A stretch of DNA of 64,000 bases. Origin: Vibrio atypicus. GTDB lineage: Bacteria > Pseudomonadota > Gammaproteobacteria > Enterobacterales > Vibrionaceae. A model generated the notes under the pieces. The model searched no databases. It saw only the letters and a list, made by a program, of their open reading frames with translations, and was not told the origin of the DNA. The translations under genes and the position numbers were made by a program. Where the stretch lies: positions 1 to 64,000 of the forward strand of contig NZ_BLID01000005.1 in NCBI RefSeq assembly GCF_009811315.1. Direction: 5' to 3'. Positions 53,276-63,829 of this stretch are shown here, one piece after another (the first letter of the stretch is position 1; the number at the start of each line of letters is the position of its first letter).

Positions 53276-54052
53276 CTAAGGAAGCAAGCGAGACATGGAG
53301 TACATTAGCAGCGCCTGTAAATCGACGCTGCTTCGAGTGAGCAACAGTCGCTCTGATATTTGGTCACACAACAAATTACGGGTTAGGTTCGTTGCCGCAA
53401 TAATCTGCTCTCGGTTCGGTTTAGCCGGCATCACCAGTGCTATTGCAATATGAACATCACCCATTTTTGAAGCCCAATCTATCGGAGTTTCACTGGTGAT
53501 AACCGCGATTGAAATATGATCGATGTTATCAAACATGACGTGAGGGAGCGCAATACCCGGAGTAACACAGGTAGAAGAGCGCTCTTCGCGTTTTATGAAG
53601 GCTAAGATGAGTTCATCAGGATGCTTGGGATGGATTAACTGAGCTAAGCCTTTCAAGCATTCGAATTTAGTCAGTTCGGTATGAGCTTTAGCGTAATGCC
53701 ACTGTGTTTCACTGGGTGGGCATAATTGTGGGAGGCGCTGGGCAAGTTGGCTAGAGAATTCATAGTTAATCTGCGAGCCAATCAAGGTGTAGTGCTCGGC
53801 AATAACGTCTTTAAGAACAAAGCAGGCAAGCTCCGCATCAATACCTATTGCGGTTATTTGGCATAGGTCGCCCTCTATCAAACCTGCTTGTAGCATGGCG
53901 ATGGATTTAGTGAGTTCCGCACTTCGGTTCTGAGTAACGTTAATGATACGCAGGGTACATTTGAATTTTTTGGCTAACTGGCGAAGTGGCTGGGCAACAA
54001 CAGCGCTGGCTTGGGCATCGTCTACGAGAAAAGTAAGTTGGTATTCATTCAT
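53276..54052 (-). CDS. HPr-like domain fused to a fructose-type EIIA (catalytic HPr His missing)
   Basis: The 258-residue protein has an N-terminal part (about 1-90) with the pattern of HPr. LRQLAKKFKCTLRII, the serine-region KSIAMLQAGLIEGDLCQITAI and a last helix are present, but the active-site GLHARP motif is replaced by residues without His (QASAVVAQPL). The C-terminal half (about 110-258) is an EIIA domain with its phospho-His in TPGIALPHVMFDNIDHIS. It is 12 bp after the EIIB gene. As I recall, the V. cholerae equivalent in this cluster is called EIIA-Ntr2. A regulatory role is likely. Confidence 0.72.
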   Translation of the reverse strand: MNEYQLTFLVDDAQASAVVAQPLRQLAKKFKCTLRIINVTQNRSAELTKSIAMLQAGLIEGDLCQITAIGIDAELACFVLKDVIAEHYTLIGSQINYEFSSQLAQRLPQLCPPSETQWHYAKAHTELTKFECLKGLAQLIHPKHPDELILAFIKREERSSTCVTPGIALPHVMFDNIDHISIAVITSETPIDWASKMGDVHIAIALVMPAKPNREQIIAATNLTRNLLCDQISERLLLTRSSVDLQALLMYSMSRLLP

Positions 54053-54064
54053 AACAGTGCGTGG

Positions 54065-54364
54065 TTATCGGCCGTGAACGAGAAACACTTTATCGACGTT
54101 GAGCAACACCTCTTCGATAGAAATTCGAATTGCGTTAACCCCCTCAAAACGGGCGGCTTGGTCGATGTCAATATCAGAGACGATCAACACTTTATCGGCT
54201 TGCGCGATATCGTGTGAGGAGAGTGGGTTTTCAATTCCCATTGCTCCCTGAGTTTCGACTTTGATTTGCACATTATATTTTGGCGCAGCTTTAACAAGTG
54301 CATCGGCTGCCATATAGGTATGTGCAATGCCAGTTGGACAGGCAGTGACAGCAACAATTTTCAC
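54065..54364 (-). CDS. PTS fructose-family EIIB protein
   Basis: The 99-residue single-domain EIIB has the phospho-Cys loop VTACPTGIAHTYMAADALV (about 6-24) and the conserved VKVETQGAMGIEN-like sequence (IKVETQGAMGIENPL). The start is a GTG. It is co-transcribed with the HPr-EIIA gene and divergent from the EIIABC gene at 54567. There is no separate EIIC in this pair, so it must either serve another EIIC or act as a regulatory phospho-carrier. Confidence 0.9.
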   Translation of the reverse strand: MKIVAVTACPTGIAHTYMAADALVKAAPKYNVQIKVETQGAMGIENPLSSHDIAQADKVLIVSDIDIDQAARFEGVNAIRISIEEVLLNVDKVFLVHGR

Positions 54365-54566
54365 GGTGATTCTCGTAGAGTTATTTTTGCGGATATTAGC
54401 ACAGCGTAAGAGGGTTGCATTGATTTACTCCTCGTATTTGAAAGACGTACGTCACAGTTTGTACTGGGTGTTACAATAATCCAGTTAATGGTTTTTTCGT
54501 CCTATATCTAAGGATAGTGGGGCTGGTTAATCTATGTTCGAGCGTGAACATTGCAAGGTAGAAACA

Positions 54567-56435
54567 ATGGACATAACTAATCTAATTGGGCCGGAAACGA
54601 TCTGTTTAGATCTTAAGGCAAAAACCAAAGATGAAGCGCTCGAAGAGTTAGTTGATTTGTTGGATTCAGCTGGGAAGTTGGCCAACAAAGAGCAGTTTCT
54701 TGCCGATTTATGGAAGCGAGAAGAGATCGGCAATACTGGGTTTGAAGACGGTATTGCGATTCCGCATGCGAAAAGTGACGCGGTCGCTTTGCCAGGTGTC
54801 GCGGTTGGTATCAGTAGAAGCGGCATTGACTATGGTGCAGAAGATGGCGAATTGTCGGATGTCTTCTTTATGTTGGCCTCTCCTGATGGCGGTGACCATC
54901 ACCATATCGAAGTATTGGCGCAGCTCTCTACCAAATTAATTGAAGATGGCTTCATCAATAAGCTAAAAGAAGCAGAGGATATCGAACAGGCTCGAGTACT
55001 GCTCACCGATATTCCAGAATCCAATACGTATTCGTTTCAGAGTGATGTTTCTACCCAGTATGCAGAGCCAATTAGCCCGTGGAAGTTGCGTCTCGCCCAT
55101 ATTAAAGAGCACTTGCTGTTTGGTACGTCTCACATGATCCCTTTTATTGTAGCTGGCGGTGTGCTGCTCTCTTTATCGGTCATGATGTCGGGCCATGGTG
55201 GGGTTCCTGACTCAGGCATTTTGGCGGATATCGCTCAAATGGGTATTGCAGGTTTGACGCTATTTACAGCCATTTTAGGTGGCTATATTGCTTATTCGAT
55301 TGCGGATAAACCGGGCTTAGCACCGGGGATGATCGGATCTTGGGTTGCAGTGAACCAATATAGCACTGGCTTTCTTGGTGCCATTGTCGTTGGATTCTTT
55401 GCCGGTTTTGTTGTCCATTTATTAAAGAAGATTAAGCTGCCAGAAAGCATGAGCTCATTAAGCTCAATATTTATCTATCCGCTCGTTGGTACTTTCGTTA
55501 CTTGCGGCGCAGTGATGTGGGTGATTGGCTCTCCTATTGCAACTGCAATGTCGACTATCAATGAGTGGTTAACGGGCATGGCAGGCTCAGGCAAAGTGGC
55601 GCTGGGCACAGTGCTCGGTGCGATGACAGCCTTTGATATGGGCGGGCCAATTAACAAAGTGGCGACACTATTTGCCCAAACTCAAGTCAACACTCAGCCT
55701 TGGTTGATGGGTGGCGTGGGTATTGCGATTTGTACGCCTCCGTTAGGCTTGGCTTTGGCGACATTTTTATCACCCAAGAAGTTTAAACGTGATGAACGCG
55801 AGGCCGGAAAAGCAGCGGGAATTATGGGTATGATTGGTATTAGCGAAGGGGCGATCCCTTTTGCAGCTGCCGATCCAGCGCGCGTACTACCTGCGATTGT
55901 AGCGGGTGGCATCGTTGGTAATGTGATTGGTTTTATGTTCCACGTTCTCAATCATGCTCCATGGGGCGGTTGGATTGTGCTGCCTGTGGTCGATGGCAAG
56001 CTTGGTTACATTGTCGGCACATTGGCAGGTGCATTGACGACCGCATTCATCGTTATAGCACTTAAAAAAACTGTCACTGATGATGGCAAAGATGATCTGC
56101 TTTCTCGTTCATATCGCTCTGTCGAAGGAGAGGGAGAAGCTGATGTGCTTGCGGTGACGTCTTGCCCATCAGGCGTGGCGCATACGTTCCTTGCGGCGAA
56201 GTCGTTAGAAAAAGCGGCTTATTCGATGGGGATAAAAATTAAAGTGGAAACCCAAGGTGCGAACGGAATCACCAACCGAATATCTGAAGCCGATGTCGAA
56301 AAAGCGAGGATGGTGATACTGGCGCATGATGTGGCAATAAAAGAGCCTGAACGATTTAAAAATATAAAAGTGCTCGATGTGTGTACTAAAGACGCGATAT
56401 TGAATGCGATTGAGTTACTGCATACGCGGCGTTAA
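54567..56435 (+). CDS. PTS fructose-family EIIACB protein (order A-C-B)
   Basis: The 622-residue protein has an N-terminal EIIA domain (phospho-His in DGIAIPHAKSDAVALPGVAV, about 58-77). EIIC follows (about 165-500; HLLFGTSHMIPFIVAGGVLL, FDMGGPINKVATLFAQTQ), and a C-terminal EIIB (phospho-Cys in VTSCPSGVAHTFLAAKSL, about 530-547). ATG 54567 has AAGGTAG 6 bp upstream and is preferred over 54534. The C and B parts are closely similar to the EIIBC protein at 46.7 kb. Its sugar is unknown. Confidence 0.92.
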   Translation: MDITNLIGPETICLDLKAKTKDEALEELVDLLDSAGKLANKEQFLADLWKREEIGNTGFEDGIAIPHAKSDAVALPGVAVGISRSGIDYGAEDGELSDVFFMLASPDGGDHHHIEVLAQLSTKLIEDGFINKLKEAEDIEQARVLLTDIPESNTYSFQSDVSTQYAEPISPWKLRLAHIKEHLLFGTSHMIPFIVAGGVLLSLSVMMSGHGGVPDSGILADIAQMGIAGLTLFTAILGGYIAYSIADKPGLAPGMIGSWVAVNQYSTGFLGAIVVGFFAGFVVHLLKKIKLPESMSSLSSIFIYPLVGTFVTCGAVMWVIGSPIATAMSTINEWLTGMAGSGKVALGTVLGAMTAFDMGGPINKVATLFAQTQVNTQPWLMGGVGIAICTPPLGLALATFLSPKKFKRDEREAGKAAGIMGMIGISEGAIPFAAADPARVLPAIVAGGIVGNVIGFMFHVLNHAPWGGWIVLPVVDGKLGYIVGTLAGALTTAFIVIALKKTVTDDGKDDLLSRSYRSVEGEGEADVLAVTSCPSGVAHTFLAAKSLEKAAYSMGIKIKVETQGANGITNRISEADVEKARMVILAHDVAIKEPERFKNIKVLDVCTKDAILNAIELLHTRR

Positions 56436-56479
56436 CAGAGTCCTTAAGTCAATAGTCTCCCCCCGACTATTATGCTCCT

Positions 56480-56508
56480 GGCTCCATCGTAAGGTGGAGC
56501 CTTTTTTA
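56480..56508 (+). terminator. Terminator after the EIIACB gene
   Basis: GGCTCCA-tcgtaagg-TGGAGCC is a perfect 7-bp stem, followed by six T residues. Confidence 0.9.
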
Positions 56509-56527
56509 TTGATGACGGGCATTGAAA

Positions 56528-57622
56528 TCAATTATCAGAAAACTCACTGGCAATTTTTACAAAGAGTTCTTCTTGCGCAAGAAAAGCCTCGATCACTTCT
56601 GGATCAAAATGATGCCCATTCCCTTCAAGAATGATTGCTTTGGCCTTTTCATGACTCATTGGTTCTTTATAAACACGTTTACAAACAAGAGCATCATACA
56701 CATCAGCGACGGCCATTAATCGTGCGCTAATAGGAATAGCTTCACCGGAATAACCGTTCGGGTAGCCAGAACCATCCCATTTTTCATGGTGGCCGTAAGC
56801 AATGTCTTTTGCGACATCGATTAGATCATTGTGTGCACCAGAGAGCTGCTCTGCTTTTTGGAGCGCTAACCGACCTAACTCAGCGTGAGATTTCATGATC
56901 TCAAACTCTTCTGTTGTGAGCTTTCCTGGTTTGAGCAAAATGGAATCTTCGATACCGACTTTACCAATATCATGCAGGGGTGCCGCTTTGAAAAAAGTAT
57001 CAATGACTTTTGGCGTTAATTGTTCACTGTATTTTTTTGTCGTGGCTAAATGTTCCGCAAGTAGTTTGACATAGTGCTGAGTGCGTAAAATATGATTTCC
57101 TGTTTCAGGATCCCGAGTTTCCGCCAAGCTCGCCAATGCAAAAACTACCGCGTCTTGCATTCGGTCGAGTTCGCTAGAGCGTTTTAGTACTTCTTTTTCT
57201 AGGTAACCATTTTGATCACGCAAAAAGTCTTTCGAGAGTTTGTTTTGTAGATGTGTTTTTACCCTAGAACGAAGAAGAGGAATACTGACTGGTTTGTGAA
57301 TATAGTCCGCAGCGCCTAACTCGAAGCCAAGTTTTTCATCCTCCTGAGAGCTTTTTCCGGTTAAAAACATCACAGGTATATGCCGGGTTGCTGGATTATT
57401 GGTGACGTGTCGAATCACGTCATATCCGGACATTTCTGGCATAACGACATCAAGAATAATTAGGTCGATACTAAACTTACTGAGTATATGTAAAGCCATT
57501 TCCCCAGATTTAGCGGCCTTAATTTGGTGTAGACCAGCGAGCCCCTGAGCCATAAAAGCGAGGTTGTCGGCCGAATCATCGACCAGTAACACTGTGCAAT
57601 TGTCGAGTTTTTCTATTGGCAT
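56528..57622 (-). CDS. Response regulator with HD-GYP phosphodiesterase domain
   Basis: The 364-residue protein has a receiver domain (about 8-125; phospho-Asp in LIILDVVMPEMSGYDV) and an HD-GYP domain (about 150-355). The metal site HDIGKVGIEDSILLKPG, the later HHEKWDGSGYPNG and ISARLMAVADVYDAL are present. Such enzymes degrade cyclic di-GMP. I start at MPIEKLDNCTVLLVDDS (57622), with AGGAT 5 bp upstream. The gene is divergent from the hybrid kinase across 102 bp and is its most likely target or companion. Confidence 0.9.
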   Translation of the reverse strand: MPIEKLDNCTVLLVDDSADNLAFMAQGLAGLHQIKAAKSGEMALHILSKFSIDLIILDVVMPEMSGYDVIRHVTNNPATRHIPVMFLTGKSSQEDEKLGFELGAADYIHKPVSIPLLRSRVKTHLQNKLSKDFLRDQNGYLEKEVLKRSSELDRMQDAVVFALASLAETRDPETGNHILRTQHYVKLLAEHLATTKKYSEQLTPKVIDTFFKAAPLHDIGKVGIEDSILLKPGKLTTEEFEIMKSHAELGRLALQKAEQLSGAHNDLIDVAKDIAYGHHEKWDGSGYPNGYSGEAIPISARLMAVADVYDALVCKRVYKEPMSHEKAKAIILEGNGHHFDPEVIEAFLAQEELFVKIASEFSDN

Positions 57623-57724
57623 TTTTATCCTATCTAAACTTTTCGGCAAACTGTCAGCTAATAACTAAACTATAGACAAGCAACCTAAAAATTCACCTTT
57701 ATGATTAACTAGAAGGCGCAATCT

Positions 57725-60700
57725 ATGCCCTCGATTAGGATTTTGTTTACTGTTTTGTTTGTCGCGATGGGGCTTTGTTCGCTCGCGATGTTTAGTGTGA
57801 CGCAGAAACTAACAGAATTGAGGGAAGAGAATCGTCACTACCAAGAGCAACTTTATCTGTTTTATCAATTGTCCCAAGAGTTGAAGCAAAGTTCGGATCA
57901 TCTGACCAAATTTGCTCGGGCTTACAGTGTAACGGGTGACGAAAAGTGGGAAATCCTATTTAATCGCGTTCTTCAAGTTCGCAACGGGAAAGCGCCCCTT
58001 CCTCAAGGAAATGAGTATCAGTACTGGGATGTTGTGGTCAATTCAGGGTTGGATTTTAATTCGGAAAGCAACCAAACAAGCGTGCCGTTGCTTGAACGAA
58101 TCCAGAATTCAGGTATTGATTCAATAGAGTATTTGGAACTGAAGAGCGCACTTCAGCTTTCCAACACTTTAGTTCAGCTTGAACGACAGGCTTTTTTAGC
58201 AATAAAAGGCTATCAAATCGATGAGTACGGACATGAGGTTTATGTTGGGAAAGTGGATTTAGAAAAAGCACAAGCACTGCTCTATGGCTCTTCTTACTTT
58301 TCAGAGAAAGAGAGGATCATGAGTGCTATCGGCGCTGCGCATGCTGCCATTTTAGAGCGTATCGAAGGAAGAATTGATCAGGTTACCGAGAGCGAAGGGC
58401 ATTACGAAACGTTTAACAAAGCGATACTTGTCGTTTTACTTTCTTCTATCGCTATCTCTTTCATCTTGCTATGGCAGCTCTATATTAGCCCATTAAGCCG
58501 TTTACTTAATACGGTGGTGACGCAGGTAAAAGATCAAGATTACGCATTCACGATCACGCAGAAAGCCTACGCTGAGCTGCAAAAGTTTATTGATAGCTTA
58601 AACGTGGTTTTCCATCATATTTCGGAGCAACTCAATCACAATACCTTGGTTAAAGATTTTAATATTGTTCTTCGCACTAGCCAATCCACCCAAGTGCTTT
58701 GCCGAGAGGTCACTCAGTTTTTACTTCGTCAGTTTCCCCTACAAATGATCGCTATCTATATCTATCAGGATGGGCAACTAAAGCGTATCTCCGGCGCTGG
58801 TTTTAGTGAGTCAACGAATGATGTGATACGCGATCCTTCTTCTACTGAGATGGGCGTTTTGCTTTCTTGTCAGCCATACAATATGAGCAACTTAAGTGGC
58901 AAATACAGTTTGCTTATCAACGGCGCCTCTCTTGAACTCAATGAGATTTACTATTTTCCGCTTTGTGTGAATGGTCAACCTGTGGCCTTACTTGAACTTG
59001 GCACGACAGAGACTTTATCGCCTCAACAATATAAATGGTTAACTCAGATGCTCGATGATCTTTCGGTCAGCATTCAGTTGAGTCAAAACGTTGAGCTACA
59101 AAGAAAAGCGGAACAAAAGGTGTTAGAGCAATCACTACTCAATCAAGAGATCTTGAATGCAACGCCAAACCCGATGTATTGCCTATCACCTGACGGTGTT
59201 TACCTCACTGTTAACGCGAAGTTTTGCGACATGGTTGGAATGACCATGGATGAAATTGTGGGCAGCTCACCAAGTAAGATGTTTAGTAACAGCACAGCTC
59301 AAGTATTTACCACTGTTCATAATGAGTTGAGTGAGCAGCAAGGCAATCGAGATTATGAGCTATCGCTTTACGATAAGGCTGGAAAACTGCGAGAAATGCT
59401 GGTTTACGAAGCGTCATTTAATAACGTGAATGGCGTGGTGTCTGGCATTGTCGGTATTTTGCTTGATTTAACTGAACGTAAGCAGATGGAAAATGAATTA
59501 CGTGATGCAAAAGATACGGCAGATGCGATGAGCCAAGCAAAAGGTGACTTCCTTGCGAACATGAGCCATGAGATTCGCACGCCAATGAACGCGATATTAG
59601 GCATGGCACATTTGGCTCTCAATACTGAACTAGACCCCACCCAGAGAAAGTATCTATCAAGAATCAATGAGTCAGCAAAGAACCTGTTAGGCATTATCAA
59701 CGACATACTCGATTTCTCTAAGATAGAAGCGGGTAAGCTCTCAGTTGAGAGTATTGATTTCAATCTTGACGAAGTCTTTGAAAACATGACTAACGTCATC
59801 TCATTTAAAGCGCACGAGAAGGGCGTTGAGTTTTTGTTAGACATCGATCCTAAGGTACCGATTGGGCTCATTGGCGATCCATTACGATTAGGACAAATTC
59901 TGGTTAATCTGTGTGGGAATGCCGTTAAATTTACCGAAAAAGGAGAAATCGTTGTATCGGCATCCGTTGATGAACTGACTGATAAATCAGTGATACTGCG
60001 TTTTTCTGTAAGAGATACAGGTGCTGGTATCGCACCAGATAAGATGCAGAATTTGTTCAGTGCTTTTTCTCAAGCGGATAACAGTATTACCCGAGAGTTT
60101 GGTGGGACAGGGCTTGGGTTAAGTATCAGTAAACAGCTGGTGGAATTGATGGATGGTGGGATTACGGTCTCGAGTGCTGAAGGTATAGGTTCTACATTCT
60201 CGTTCACCATTCGTTGTGGTCTCCAAGAAGCAAAAATGCGTGATATTGCCGAATCTATTCCTTCATTGGCAGGCAATACAGCACTCGTCGTGGATGATAA
60301 TGATTCTGCACGTAGCATTCTGGTTACGCTACTAACCGCGATGCATTTTAAAGCGAAAGCTGTGAGTAATGCTTATGAAGCTTTGGATGAGCTCAGTACC
60401 CAACATTTCGACATGTTGTTTGTAGATTGGACCATGCCCGGTATGAACGGTTTAGAGCTGCTTCAAAGAGCCGAAAAAGAGAGTTTGGTCCAAGACAGTA
60501 AGAAGTTTCTTGTCACAGCGTATGGGCGAGAGCTCTCTCTTATTGAAGCGAGCAATAAAATGGTTGATGGCTTAATTGTGAAGCCTGTCAATCCATCCAA
60601 TTTGCTTGACGCCATTATGGATGCCTTCGGGATTGAACACTTAAGTAATCATCAAACTAGCGTGATAACAGAGCGTCCTTGTTTCGATCACCAAACGGTG

Positions 60701-61678
60701 TTGTTGGTGGAAGATAACGTCGTTAATCAGGAAGTGGCGCAGGGAATTCTTGAAGGCACCAACCTTAACATTATTGTTGCTAACCATGGTGAAGAAGCCA
60801 TTTCACTTCTCAATTCGAACTCGGTAGATCTGGTTTTAATGGATATGCAAATGCCTGTTATGGATGGCATAACTGCGACTAAGGAAATCAGAAAAAATCC
60901 GCAGTGGGACTCTTTACCTATCATCGCTATGACAGCGAATGCGATGCAAAGTGATGTTGAGCATTGTGTTGCGTCCGGTATGAATGGACACATCGCAAAA
61001 CCTATTAACGTATCGAACTTCTATCAAACACTTTCCACTTACCTAGCTTTGGCTGATGGCAAAGAAATGGCAAGCAACAAGCCGGTCATGCCTACAAATG
61101 AGAATGCCGATTACCCTGTACTTGAGGGGATAGATGTCGAACAAGCGATTTTCAATACAGGTGGTAGTGCTAAGTCATATTTTTCCATTTTTGAACGTTT
61201 CCTAGAGAGCCAAAAGGTAGATGGCCAAAGCATGCTCCAACTAGCTCGTAGCAAAGAGTGGGAAACACTGGGTCGAATGGCTCATACATTAAAAGGTGCA
61301 TCCGCAAACCTTGGAATAGATTCTGTAGCGCGTTTGGCTCGTAAGATAGAAACGCAAATAGAAGAGCAAAGTGAGGGAGTCGTGGAGACTTGTCAGCAAA
61401 TTCGTGACGTTGTCTCCCATTTAAATGATCAATTCACACGCTGGCAAAAACATCATCAGCAGGAATCGAAGCCCATCTGCCATGAATTGAAAGAGCTATA
61501 CGAGCAGTTAGTTGAAAACGTGAATAACTATGATGTCAATGCGTTAGATGTGATTAAGCAAGTAAAACAGAGTGAGCTCTGGGATTCTGAGCAGGTCGAA
61601 ACATTGATTAATCTAATAGAGAATTTTGAGTTTGAACAGGCAAAAGAGTTACTCGCTCAGTTGCCTAGGCCCCATTGA
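57725..61678 (+). CDS. Large hybrid sensor histidine kinase (sensor, GAF, PAS, HisKA, HATPase, REC-REC, Hpt)
   Basis: The 1317-residue protein has TM1 (about 3-25), a periplasmic helical sensor (about 30-230), and TM2 ([19 protein letters not shown], about 238-256). A GAF-like domain (about 310-455) and a PAS domain (about 470-590) follow. HisKA has the His in [16 protein letters not shown]. The HATPase has [20 protein letters not shown] and [10 protein letters not shown]. Two receivers come next ([12 protein letters not shown] near 905; [13 protein letters not shown] near 1045), then an Hpt domain with His in [14 protein letters not shown] (near 1190). The sensor region is homologous to that of the chemoreceptor encoded downstream. 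Confidence 0.9.
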   Translation: MPSIRILFTVLFVAMGLCSLAMFSVTQKLTELREENRHYQEQLYLFYQLSQELKQSSDHLTKFARAYSVTGDEKWEILFNRVLQVRNGKAPLPQGNEYQYWDVVVNSGLDFNSESNQTSVPLLERIQNSGIDSIEYLELKSALQLSNTLVQLERQAFLAIKGYQIDEYGHEVYVGKVDLEKAQALLYGSSYFSEKERIMSAIGAAHAAILERIEGRIDQVTESEGHYETFNKAILVVLLSSIAISFILLWQLYISPLSRLLNTVVTQVKDQDYAFTITQKAYAELQKFIDSLNVVFHHISEQLNHNTLVKDFNIVLRTSQSTQVLCREVTQFLLRQFPLQMIAIYIYQDGQLKRISGAGFSESTNDVIRDPSSTEMGVLLSCQPYNMSNLSGKYSLLINGASLELNEIYYFPLCVNGQPVALLELGTTETLSPQQYKWLTQMLDDLSVSIQLSQNVELQRKAEQKVLEQSLLNQEILNATPNPMYCLSPDGVYLTVNAKFCDMVGMTMDEIVGSSPSKMFSNSTAQVFTTVHNELSEQQGNRDYELSLYDKAGKLREMLVYEASFNNVNGVVSGIVGILLDLTERKQMENELRDAKDTADAMSQAKGDFLANMSHEIRTPMNAILGMAHLALNTELDPTQRKYLSRINESAKNLLGIINDILDFSKIEAGKLSVESIDFNLDEVFENMTNVISFKAHEKGVEFLLDIDPKVPIGLIGDPLRLGQILVNLCGNAVKFTEKGEIVVSASVDELTDKSVILRFSVRDTGAGIAPDKMQNLFSAFSQADNSITREFGGTGLGLSISKQLVELMDGGITVSSAEGIGSTFSFTIRCGLQEAKMRDIAESIPSLAGNTALVVDDNDSARSILVTLLTAMHFKAKAVSNAYEALDELSTQHFDMLFVDWTMPGMNGLELLQRAEKESLVQDSKKFLVTAYGRELSLIEASNKMVDGLIVKPVNPSNLLDAIMDAFGIEHLSNHQTSVITERPCFDHQTVLLVEDNVVNQEVAQGILEGTNLNIIVANHGEEAISLLNSNSVDLVLMDMQMPVMDGITATKEIRKNPQWDSLPIIAMTANAMQSDVEHCVASGMNGHIAKPINVSNFYQTLSTYLALADGKEMASNKPVMPTNENADYPVLEGIDVEQAIFNTGGSAKSYFSIFERFLESQKVDGQSMLQLARSKEWETLGRMAHTLKGASANLGIDSVARLARKIETQIEEQSEGVVETCQQIRDVVSHLNDQFTRWQKHHQQESKPICHELKELYEQLVENVNNYDVNALDVIKQVKQSELWDSEQVETLINLIENFEFEQAKELLAQLPRPH

Positions 61679-61770
61679 TTTTGGGCATAAACAATAAGCG
61701 ATAAAAATCGTAACGAGTATGAAATACAACGTCAATAATAGGCTTTCTTTATGGACAGAGGAAAGACAAC

Positions 61771-63507
61771 ATGAATATTAACAACACTATGAAATTGGTG
61801 TTTGTTGTAATTGGGCTCGGCATTATTATTAGTGTCGTAACCGTGTTACAGCTCAATGGTTTATTACAGCAAGTCGACCAAATGGCGAAAGTTCGTTATC
61901 AGTCTTATCAAGCGGCAGATGAATTGCGTCAAAGCTCTGATGATCTCACCCGATTAGGCCGTACTTATGTACTTACAGGTGACGAGAATTACGAAAAAAT
62001 GTATATGGATATCTTGGCGATACGAAATGGTGATAAACCTCGCCCTCAAGAATACCACACCATTTATTGGGACTTGGTTTTGAACTATGGACAGAAGCCC
62101 AAACCAGACGGCCAACGAGTTTCGCTCCAATCTATGATGGAGAGTTTAGGCTTTTCTGATCAAGAGTTTCGCTTGTTAAAAGAAGCGCAAGGTAATTCAG
62201 ATGCGCTTGTTAACATGGAAGTAAAAGCCATGAATGCAGTGAAAGGTCTCTATCCAGATAGTTCGGGTAATTACACTAAGCGCGGAGAGCCTGATTTTAA
62301 GATGGCAGCGGAGCTATTGCATAGTAAGCAATACCATCAAGAGAAAGCAAAAATAATGGCGCCAATTGATGAGTTCTTTCAAGCACTAGAAGCCCGGACT
62401 TCTTCTCAGTTTGATAGTGCGGCGCAAGATGTTAGAACAACGGTTTTGATTGGCAACATCTCTTTGATTGCCGTTTTTATTATTGCCATTGTTGGCTATG
62501 TAATTGTTAATCGTAAAGTGATGAAGCCGATTGATGAGATGGCGAAGACTTTAAAGCAAGTTGACGTAGACTCCGATCTTAGCTTGAGAGTAGAAGAAAA
62601 CAATCACAACGAATTAGGTACCATCGGGACGACGATCAATAAAGTGCTTGTGAGTTATGCGACAACCATCAATAAGATTAACCAAGTTAACTCGACCATT
62701 TCTCAAATCTCGGAAGCGATCCAAGATATCACCCAACGTAACATTGATATGTCATCTCAACAGAACCAAGAGATGGAAATGGCAGCAACCGCAATGGAAG
62801 AGATGACTGCGGCACTTTCTAATGTCTCACAGAGTACTACCATGGCGGAAGAGTATGCAGGCAGTGCAGAAAAAGAAGCATCAACCAGCAAACAGGTCTT
62901 TGATAAGACAACTAATGAGTTTGGTCAACTGGAAGGCGAGTTCTCTAATACGGCAGATATCATTCAGCAACTTGCCGAAGAATCAAATAACGTGGGCAAT
63001 GTTCTTGATGTAATCAAAGCGATTGCGGAACAAACAAACCTACTTGCTTTGAACGCTGCGATAGAAGCGGCAAGGGCAGGGGAACAAGGTCGTGGTTTTG
63101 CCGTGGTTGCTGATGAAGTACGCTCACTTGCTCAGCGGACACAAGACTCAACGGGCGAGATCGAAGGTATAGTTCAAACACTGCAAGAGAAAGCAAAACA
63201 ATCAACAGTGACGATTCAAAGTAGTGCTGAAAAAATGCAGTCAACTCGTGAAAACATGGGAGTGGCGAATGATGCTCTGGGTACAATTCAAGGTTCTGCG
63301 GTCGAGATTCACAAACTCAACACCTCAATAGCCGCAGCGACAGAGGAGCAGTTAACCGTGAGTGATGAGATATCTGGCAATATCTCAAATATCAAAAATC
63401 TCTCGTCCGATATGAATGACGCCATCAATCAGTTGGAGCCGATTGTGGTCGATTTAAAACGTAACGTTGACGACTTGAACGGCGCGATAGAGCATATCCG
63501 CACATAG
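61771..63507 (+). CDS. Methyl-accepting chemotaxis protein
   Basis: The 578-residue receptor has TM1 (about 7-28). A periplasmic sensor of about 200 residues follows ([20 protein letters not shown] and [15 protein letters not shown] are conserved with the upstream kinase). TM2 is near 228-248, then a HAMP domain (about 250-305). The cytoplasmic signalling helix has [20 protein letters not shown] at the hairpin tip. There is no CheR/CheB-binding pentapeptide at the C-terminus. The gene follows the hybrid kinase by 92 bp and likely responds to the same ligand. Confidence 0.93.
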   Translation: MNINNTMKLVFVVIGLGIIISVVTVLQLNGLLQQVDQMAKVRYQSYQAADELRQSSDDLTRLGRTYVLTGDENYEKMYMDILAIRNGDKPRPQEYHTIYWDLVLNYGQKPKPDGQRVSLQSMMESLGFSDQEFRLLKEAQGNSDALVNMEVKAMNAVKGLYPDSSGNYTKRGEPDFKMAAELLHSKQYHQEKAKIMAPIDEFFQALEARTSSQFDSAAQDVRTTVLIGNISLIAVFIIAIVGYVIVNRKVMKPIDEMAKTLKQVDVDSDLSLRVEENNHNELGTIGTTINKVLVSYATTINKINQVNSTISQISEAIQDITQRNIDMSSQQNQEMEMAATAMEEMTAALSNVSQSTTMAEEYAGSAEKEASTSKQVFDKTTNEFGQLEGEFSNTADIIQQLAEESNNVGNVLDVIKAIAEQTNLLALNAAIEAARAGEQGRGFAVVADEVRSLAQRTQDSTGEIEGIVQTLQEKAKQSTVTIQSSAEKMQSTRENMGVANDALGTIQGSAVEIHKLNTSIAAATEEQLTVSDEISGNISNIKNLSSDMNDAINQLEPIVVDLKRNVDDLNGAIEHIRT

Positions 63508-63515
63508 ATAATTGG

Positions 63516-63548
63516 GCACGCATCATTTGTCCGGATGCGTGCTTATTT
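63516..63548 (+). terminator. Terminator after the chemoreceptor, overlapping the DUF1496 3' end
   Basis: GCACGCATC-atttgtccg-GATGCGTGC is a perfect 9-bp stem followed by TTATTTTC. Its left arm covers the last bases and stop codon of the convergent DUF1496 gene, so the hairpin is partly coding on the other strand. Confidence 0.82.
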
Positions 63549-63819
63549 TCTTTTGTTCTTCATTGTCTAATTCTGCCCATTTGAGCTGGCCATTGCTTTC
63601 AAAATCATTGGCCGCTTGGCAGATTAGATAATGCTCACCCACCTGTAAAATAGCGCCCATTGAATAGGCTTGATCTTGGTAATAGCAGACTCTTTTAGCG
63701 AGTTGAGCTGTGTCTACACCGATACCAACGACCGCTTTGTTAGGAAGAGCAATCACTTTTTCCGCCATCACTTGGTGTGAACTTAAAAGGATCATGCAGG
63801 CAAAGAGAAATATACGCAT
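63523..63819 (-). CDS. DUF1496 family periplasmic protein
   Basis: The 98-residue protein has a signal peptide (MRIFLFACMILLSSHQVMA then EK). The core AKRVCYYQDQAYSMGAILQV (about 41-60) followed by LICQAAND carries two Cys likely joined by a disulfide. The pattern matches the small DUF1496 family, function unknown. It starts 10 bp after the stop codon of the preceding minus-strand gene and may be co-transcribed with it. Confidence 0.7.
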   Translation of the reverse strand: MRIFLFACMILLSSHQVMAEKVIALPNKAVVGIGVDTAQLAKRVCYYQDQAYSMGAILQVGEHYLICQAANDFESNGQLKWAELDNEEQKKISTHPDK

Positions 63820-63829
63820 AGCTACCTCA

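Noticed and set aside
54430..54480. CRP site in the divergent region between the EIIB and EIIACB genes
   Set aside because: A TCACA half is present (near 54454) but no matching left half exists at the required spacing.
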